Below, one piece after another: positions 61,219 to 64,000 of a DNA stretch of 64,000 bases (the stretch's first letter is position 1; every line of letters starts with the position of its first letter). Below the pieces are notes generated by a model. It had not been told where the DNA came from. It made no database searches and saw nothing but the letters and a program-made list of their open reading frames with translations. Both the position numbers and the translations under genes were made by a program. The stretch is from Clavibacter phaseoli (GTDB lineage: Bacteria; Actinomycetota; Actinomycetes; Actinomycetales; Microbacteriaceae), in contig NZ_CP040786.1 in assembly GCF_021922925.1 (NCBI RefSeq), positions 186,001 to 250,000 on the forward strand, given 5' to 3'.

Positions 61219-62214
61219 ATGTCGAAGATCCTCGGCACGGGAATCCAGGAGGGCCTCCTCCTCAAGCCCGTCAACTACCAGTGGGCCATGGACCTGTACG
61301 ACCAGGCCGTCGCCAACACGTGGTTCCCCAACGAGATCCAGCTCGGCGAGGACATCGCGGACTTCAAGAAGATGACGGACGAGGAGCGCCACGCGATCAC
61401 GTTCCTCATGAGCTACTTCAACCCGAACGAGCTCCTCGTGAACAAGGCGCTGGCGTTCGGCGTCTACCCCTACATCAACGCGCCGGAGTGCCACCTCTAC
61501 CTGGCGAAGCAGATGTGGGAGGAGGCGAACCACTGCATGTCGTTCGAGTACGTCCTGGAGACGTTCCCGATCGACCGCGAGGCCGCGTACAACTCCCACG
61601 TCGACATCCCGTCGATGGCGCGCAAGGAGGAGTTCGAGGTCAAGTTCATCAAGCGCATGACCGAGCAGACCCTCGACATCACCACCACCGAGGGCAAGAA
61701 GGACTTCGTCCGGAACCTCGTCGCGTACAACGTGATCCTCGAGGGCATCTGGTTCTACTCGGGCTTCATGGTGTCGCTGTCGTTCCGCCAGCGGAACCTG
61801 CTGCGCAACTTCGGCTCGCTCATGGACTGGATCGTGCGCGACGAGTCGCTGCACCTGAAGTTCGGGATCAACCTCATCCTCACGGTGCTCGAGGAGAACC
61901 CCGACCTGCAGACGGAGGAGTTCGCCGCCGAGATCAAGCAGATGATCCTCGACGCCGTCGAGATGGAGGAGCAGTACAACCGCGACCTCCTGCCCAACGG
62001 GATCCTCGGGCTCAACGCGAACTACATCAACCAGTACGTGAAGTACCTCGCCGACCGCCGCCTCGAGGAGCTCGGCTTCGAGGCCGAGTACAAGGTCTCG
62101 AACCCGGCGAAGTGGATGGCGACGGCGAACGACACGCTGCAGCTCGTCAACTTCTTCGAGTCGACCAACACGTCGTACGAGTCGAACGCGTCGGCCACCG
62201 TCGGCGCCAAGTAG
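61219..62214 (+). CDS. nrdB: Ribonucleoside-diphosphate reductase beta subunit, class Ic (Phe instead of radical Tyr)
   Basis: A 331-residue metal-radical subunit. Metal ligands are Glu71, Glu102, His105, Glu175, Glu209 and His212, with exactly the spacing of Chlamydia trachomatis R2 (E89, E120, H123, E193, E227, H230). Phe109 stands where class Ia has the radical Tyr, as Phe127 in Chlamydia, and Glu71 replaces the usual Asp. This predicts a Mn(IV)/Fe(III) cofactor instead of a tyrosyl radical. GGAGAGAAG precedes the ATG. It follows nrdA and the tail ORF in one operon. Confidence 0.95.
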   Translation: MSKILGTGIQEGLLLKPVNYQWAMDLYDQAVANTWFPNEIQLGEDIADFKKMTDEERHAITFLMSYFNPNELLVNKALAFGVYPYINAPECHLYLAKQMWEEANHCMSFEYVLETFPIDREAAYNSHVDIPSMARKEEFEVKFIKRMTEQTLDITTTEGKKDFVRNLVAYNVILEGIWFYSGFMVSLSFRQRNLLRNFGSLMDWIVRDESLHLKFGINLILTVLEENPDLQTEEFAAEIKQMILDAVEMEEQYNRDLLPNGILGLNANYINQYVKYLADRRLEELGFEAEYKVSNPAKWMATANDTLQLVNFFESTNTSYESNASATVGAK

Positions 62215-62348
62215 GGCCGATCGACTCGTCGCGGGAGACCGCGGCACCGCACCATCGACGCCGCCCGCGCCGCGCATCCACCCGGATGCCGGTGCGGGCG
62301 TCGTCATGCCCGCGCCGTCATCGGCCGGGACGGAAAGGGAGAGGGAGC

Positions 62349-62882
62349 ATGACCGAGCAGGAGACCGGCGCCCGGCACGTCGCGCGCGACGGGCGGGTCT
62401 ACCGCACCGAGGTGGTGGGCTGGGACGACCCGCGCGGGGCGCGGATCCGCCAGGCCATGGAGGCCGAGATGGACGAGCGGTACGAGGGGCGGCACGACGA
62501 CGATCCCGACTGGCCCGCGAAGGCGGCGGTGGCGTTCGCGTTCGACCCGGCCGACGTGGAAGCCATCGTGCTGCTCGTCCTCGACGGCGACGACCGGGAC
62601 GCGGCCGCGCACGGCGTCATCCGGCACCTCGGCGACGAGCTGGAGCTGAAGAAGGTCGTCGTGGATCCGGGGCACCGCGGCACGGGCCTCTCCCGCGTGC
62701 TCATGGCGGAGCTGGAGCGCGTGGCCCACGAGCGCGGCGCGCGTCGCCTGATCCTGCAGACGGGCGACCGGCAGCCCGACGCCATCCAGCTGTACGCGAC
62801 CGCGGGGTGGCTGCCCATCGACGTGTACCCGCCGTACATCCCCGTCACGAACTCGGTCTGCTTCGAGAAGCCGCTGGGCTGA
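62349..62882 (+). CDS. GNAT-family N-acetyltransferase
   Basis: A 177-residue acetyltransferase. The acetyl-CoA loop is VVVDPGHRGTGLSRVLMAELE (motif A, GHRGTG), followed by RLILQTGDRQPDAIQLYATAGW. GAGGGAGC precedes the ATG. It follows nrdB after 134 bases and may or may not be co-transcribed. Substrate unknown. Confidence 0.92.
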   Translation: MTEQETGARHVARDGRVYRTEVVGWDDPRGARIRQAMEAEMDERYEGRHDDDPDWPAKAAVAFAFDPADVEAIVLLVLDGDDRDAAAHGVIRHLGDELELKKVVVDPGHRGTGLSRVLMAELERVAHERGARRLILQTGDRQPDAIQLYATAGWLPIDVYPPYIPVTNSVCFEKPLG

Positions 62883-62910
62883 TCCCGCTCCACGCTGCGA
62901 GCATGGGGCG

Positions 62911-63756
62911 ATGGAGATCCTCATCGCCCCCGCCGAGCTCGACCACGCCCTGCGCACCCGCGACGACGTGCGCGTGCTCGACGTGCGCTGGTCGCTCGGC
63001 GGCCCTCCCGGCCGGCCGCTGCACGAGGCCGGGCACATCCCGGGTGCCGTGTACGCCGACCTCGACACCGAGCTGGCCGGGCACGGCGCGCCCGAGGACG
63101 GACGGCATCCGCTGCCCGCGACGGCCGACCTCCAGCGGGCGGCGCGCGGGTGGGGCATCCGGCGGGGCGACGTGGTCGTCGTGCACGACGGCGGCGGCAA
63201 CACGGCGGCCGCGCGCGCGTGGTGGCTGCTGCGCGACGCGGGGATCCGGGACGTGCGGATCCTCGACGGCGCGCTGCCCGCGTGGGTAGCGGCGGGGCTG
63301 CCGCTCGAGACGGGATCCACCGCGCCGGAGGCCGGCGACGTGACGCTCACGCGCGGCGCGCTGCCGAGCATCGACGAGGACGCCGCGGCGGGGATCGCAC
63401 GCTCCGGGACGCTCCTCGACGCGCGCGCGGGGGAGCGGTACCGCGGCGAGGTCGAGCCGGTGGACCCGCGCGCCGGCCACATCCCCGGCGCCGTGAGCGC
63501 GCCGACCGCCCGGAACCTCGACGCGGACGGCGCGTTCCTGCCAGCCGAGGCGCTGCGGGCGCGGTTCGCGGACCTCGGGATCCGGCCGGGCGACGCCGTG
63601 GGTGTCTACTGCGGCTCGGGCGTCACGGCCGCGCACGAGATCGCGGCGCTCGCCATCGCCGGGATCGACGCGGCGCTCTACCCGGGATCGTGGTCGGCGT
63701 GGTCGAACCGGCCGGAGCGGCCCGCGGCGACGGGGGCGCAGCCGGGCGGGGTCTGA
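62911..63756 (+). CDS. Thiosulfate/3-mercaptopyruvate sulfurtransferase (tandem rhodanese)
   Basis: A 281-residue sulfurtransferase with two rhodanese domains. The N-terminal one (about 1-135) is inactive, with HIPGAVYADLDTELAG as its marker; the C-terminal one has catalytic Cys234 in YCGSGVTA, which resembles the 3-mercaptopyruvate type loop CGSGVT. HIPGAVSAP marks the second domain. Full length. Confidence 0.94.
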   Translation: MEILIAPAELDHALRTRDDVRVLDVRWSLGGPPGRPLHEAGHIPGAVYADLDTELAGHGAPEDGRHPLPATADLQRAARGWGIRRGDVVVVHDGGGNTAAARAWWLLRDAGIRDVRILDGALPAWVAAGLPLETGSTAPEAGDVTLTRGALPSIDEDAAAGIARSGTLLDARAGERYRGEVEPVDPRAGHIPGAVSAPTARNLDADGAFLPAEALRARFADLGIRPGDAVGVYCGSGVTAAHEIAALAIAGIDAALYPGSWSAWSNRPERPAATGAQPGGV

Positions 63757-63798
63757 CCCGGCCGCGTCCGGCGCGCGCCCGGGGTGACGACGCCCCCC

Positions 63799-64000
63799 TC
63801 AGCCCGCGAGCACCTTGCGGATCCGCTGCAGCGACACCGGCTCGGCCGTCGGCAGGTGCTGGGCGAAGAGGCTGAGGCGCAGCTCCTCCAGCATCCAGCG
63901 GGCGTGGACGAGCGACTCGGGCGCATGCGGCGCGGACGGGATCACGCCGCCGGCCTCGCGGTAGAGGTCGGTCGCCTTCTGCACCTCGGTCATCCAGGCG
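63799..64000 (-). CDS. hrpA: C-terminal end of an HrpA-like ATP-dependent RNA helicase (5' part outside window)
   Basis: The last 66 residues of a protein that enters from the right edge. HARWMLEELRLSLFAQHLPTAEPVSLQRIRKVL closely matches the DUF3418 C-terminus of HrpA DEAH-box helicases (usual length about 1300). The helicase motifs lie outside the window, so identification rests on the tail only. Confidence 0.75.
   Translation of the reverse strand, partial: AWMTEVQKATDLYREAGGVIPSAPHAPESLVHARWMLEELRLSLFAQHLPTAEPVSLQRIRKVLAG

Overview
The window reads as a chromosomal segment of a very GC-rich actinobacterium of the family Microbacteriaceae, most probably Clavibacter or a close relative. Supporting features are the GC-rich third codon positions, Lsr2, WXG100, DUF3027 and DUF3263 proteins, a lone CIRCE-controlled groEL, a SepX/GLPR-type membrane protein, a class Ic ribonucleotide reductase and many genes with leaderless-type promoters. 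No insertion sequence, prophage or CRISPR array was seen. Most of the window is ordinary core chromosome; the accessory-looking parts are 25.1-26.7 kb, 28.3-33.5 kb and 33.7-35.5 kb.

Layout. 0-4.6 kb: a sugar-ABC ATPase cut by the left edge, a DsbA-like membrane thioredoxin, tRNA-Thr, a nitroreductase-msrB pair, DUF3263, a LytR_C protein and a cold-shock gene. 4.7-6.5 kb: groEL behind two CIRCE elements. 6.5-13.3 kb (minus strand): a WXG100 protein, a two-component pair, the XPB helicase and its coupled partner, and a small membrane protein. 13.5-21.7 kb: cold-shock/DUF3027 pair, serC, a DtxR-type regulator, an NlpC/P60 hydrolase, a His-rich leader ORF with a hairpin before an HNH gene, an S9 peptidase and a SARP-like regulator. 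21.8-26.7 kb: an LPXTG surface protein with a Pro/Thr stalk, lsr2, a Sua5/YrdC-like protein and a DUF2510-DUF4041-T5orf172 protein. 26.7-33.5 kb: a translationally coupled operon of NCS1 permease, hydantoinase/oxoprolinase, two DUF917 proteins and a PucR regulator.

33.7-39.8 kb: an HSDR_N-type nuclease-like protein and a small membrane protein next to the 3' end of tRNA-Arg, then a 1268-residue helicase-nuclease-like protein whose catalytic residues look lost. 39.8-46.8 kb: mscL, fmdB-like, 5-FTHF cyclo-ligase, galU, rimJ-like and the SepX/GLPR-like gene (a conserved actinobacterial neighbourhood, here without moeA), tRNA-Ala, a methyltransferase, a DUF3054 protein and a small conserved protein. 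46.9-53 kb: a LacI-controlled arabinoside uptake cluster (binding lipoprotein, two permeases, GH51 arabinofuranosidase) with no ATPase of its own. 53-58.1 kb: HtrA-like protease, aldo/keto reductase, lipoprotein and MFS transporter. 58.1-62.2 kb: a class Ic ribonucleotide reductase operon behind DnaA-box-like and NrdR-box-like sequences, with the redox CxxC tail of the large subunit encoded as a separate 25-residue ORF. 62.3-64 kb: GNAT, a rhodanese and the 3' end of an hrpA-like helicase gene.

How genes fit together: the shared-type sugar ATPase at the left edge could energise the ATPase-less arabinoside importer; galU, mscL, cyclo-ligase and SepX/GLPR belong to the cell-envelope and division neighbourhood; the nrd cluster is a self-contained dNTP-supply unit that looks coupled to replication initiation. 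All assignments come from reading the sequence and from memory of protein families; no database search was run.
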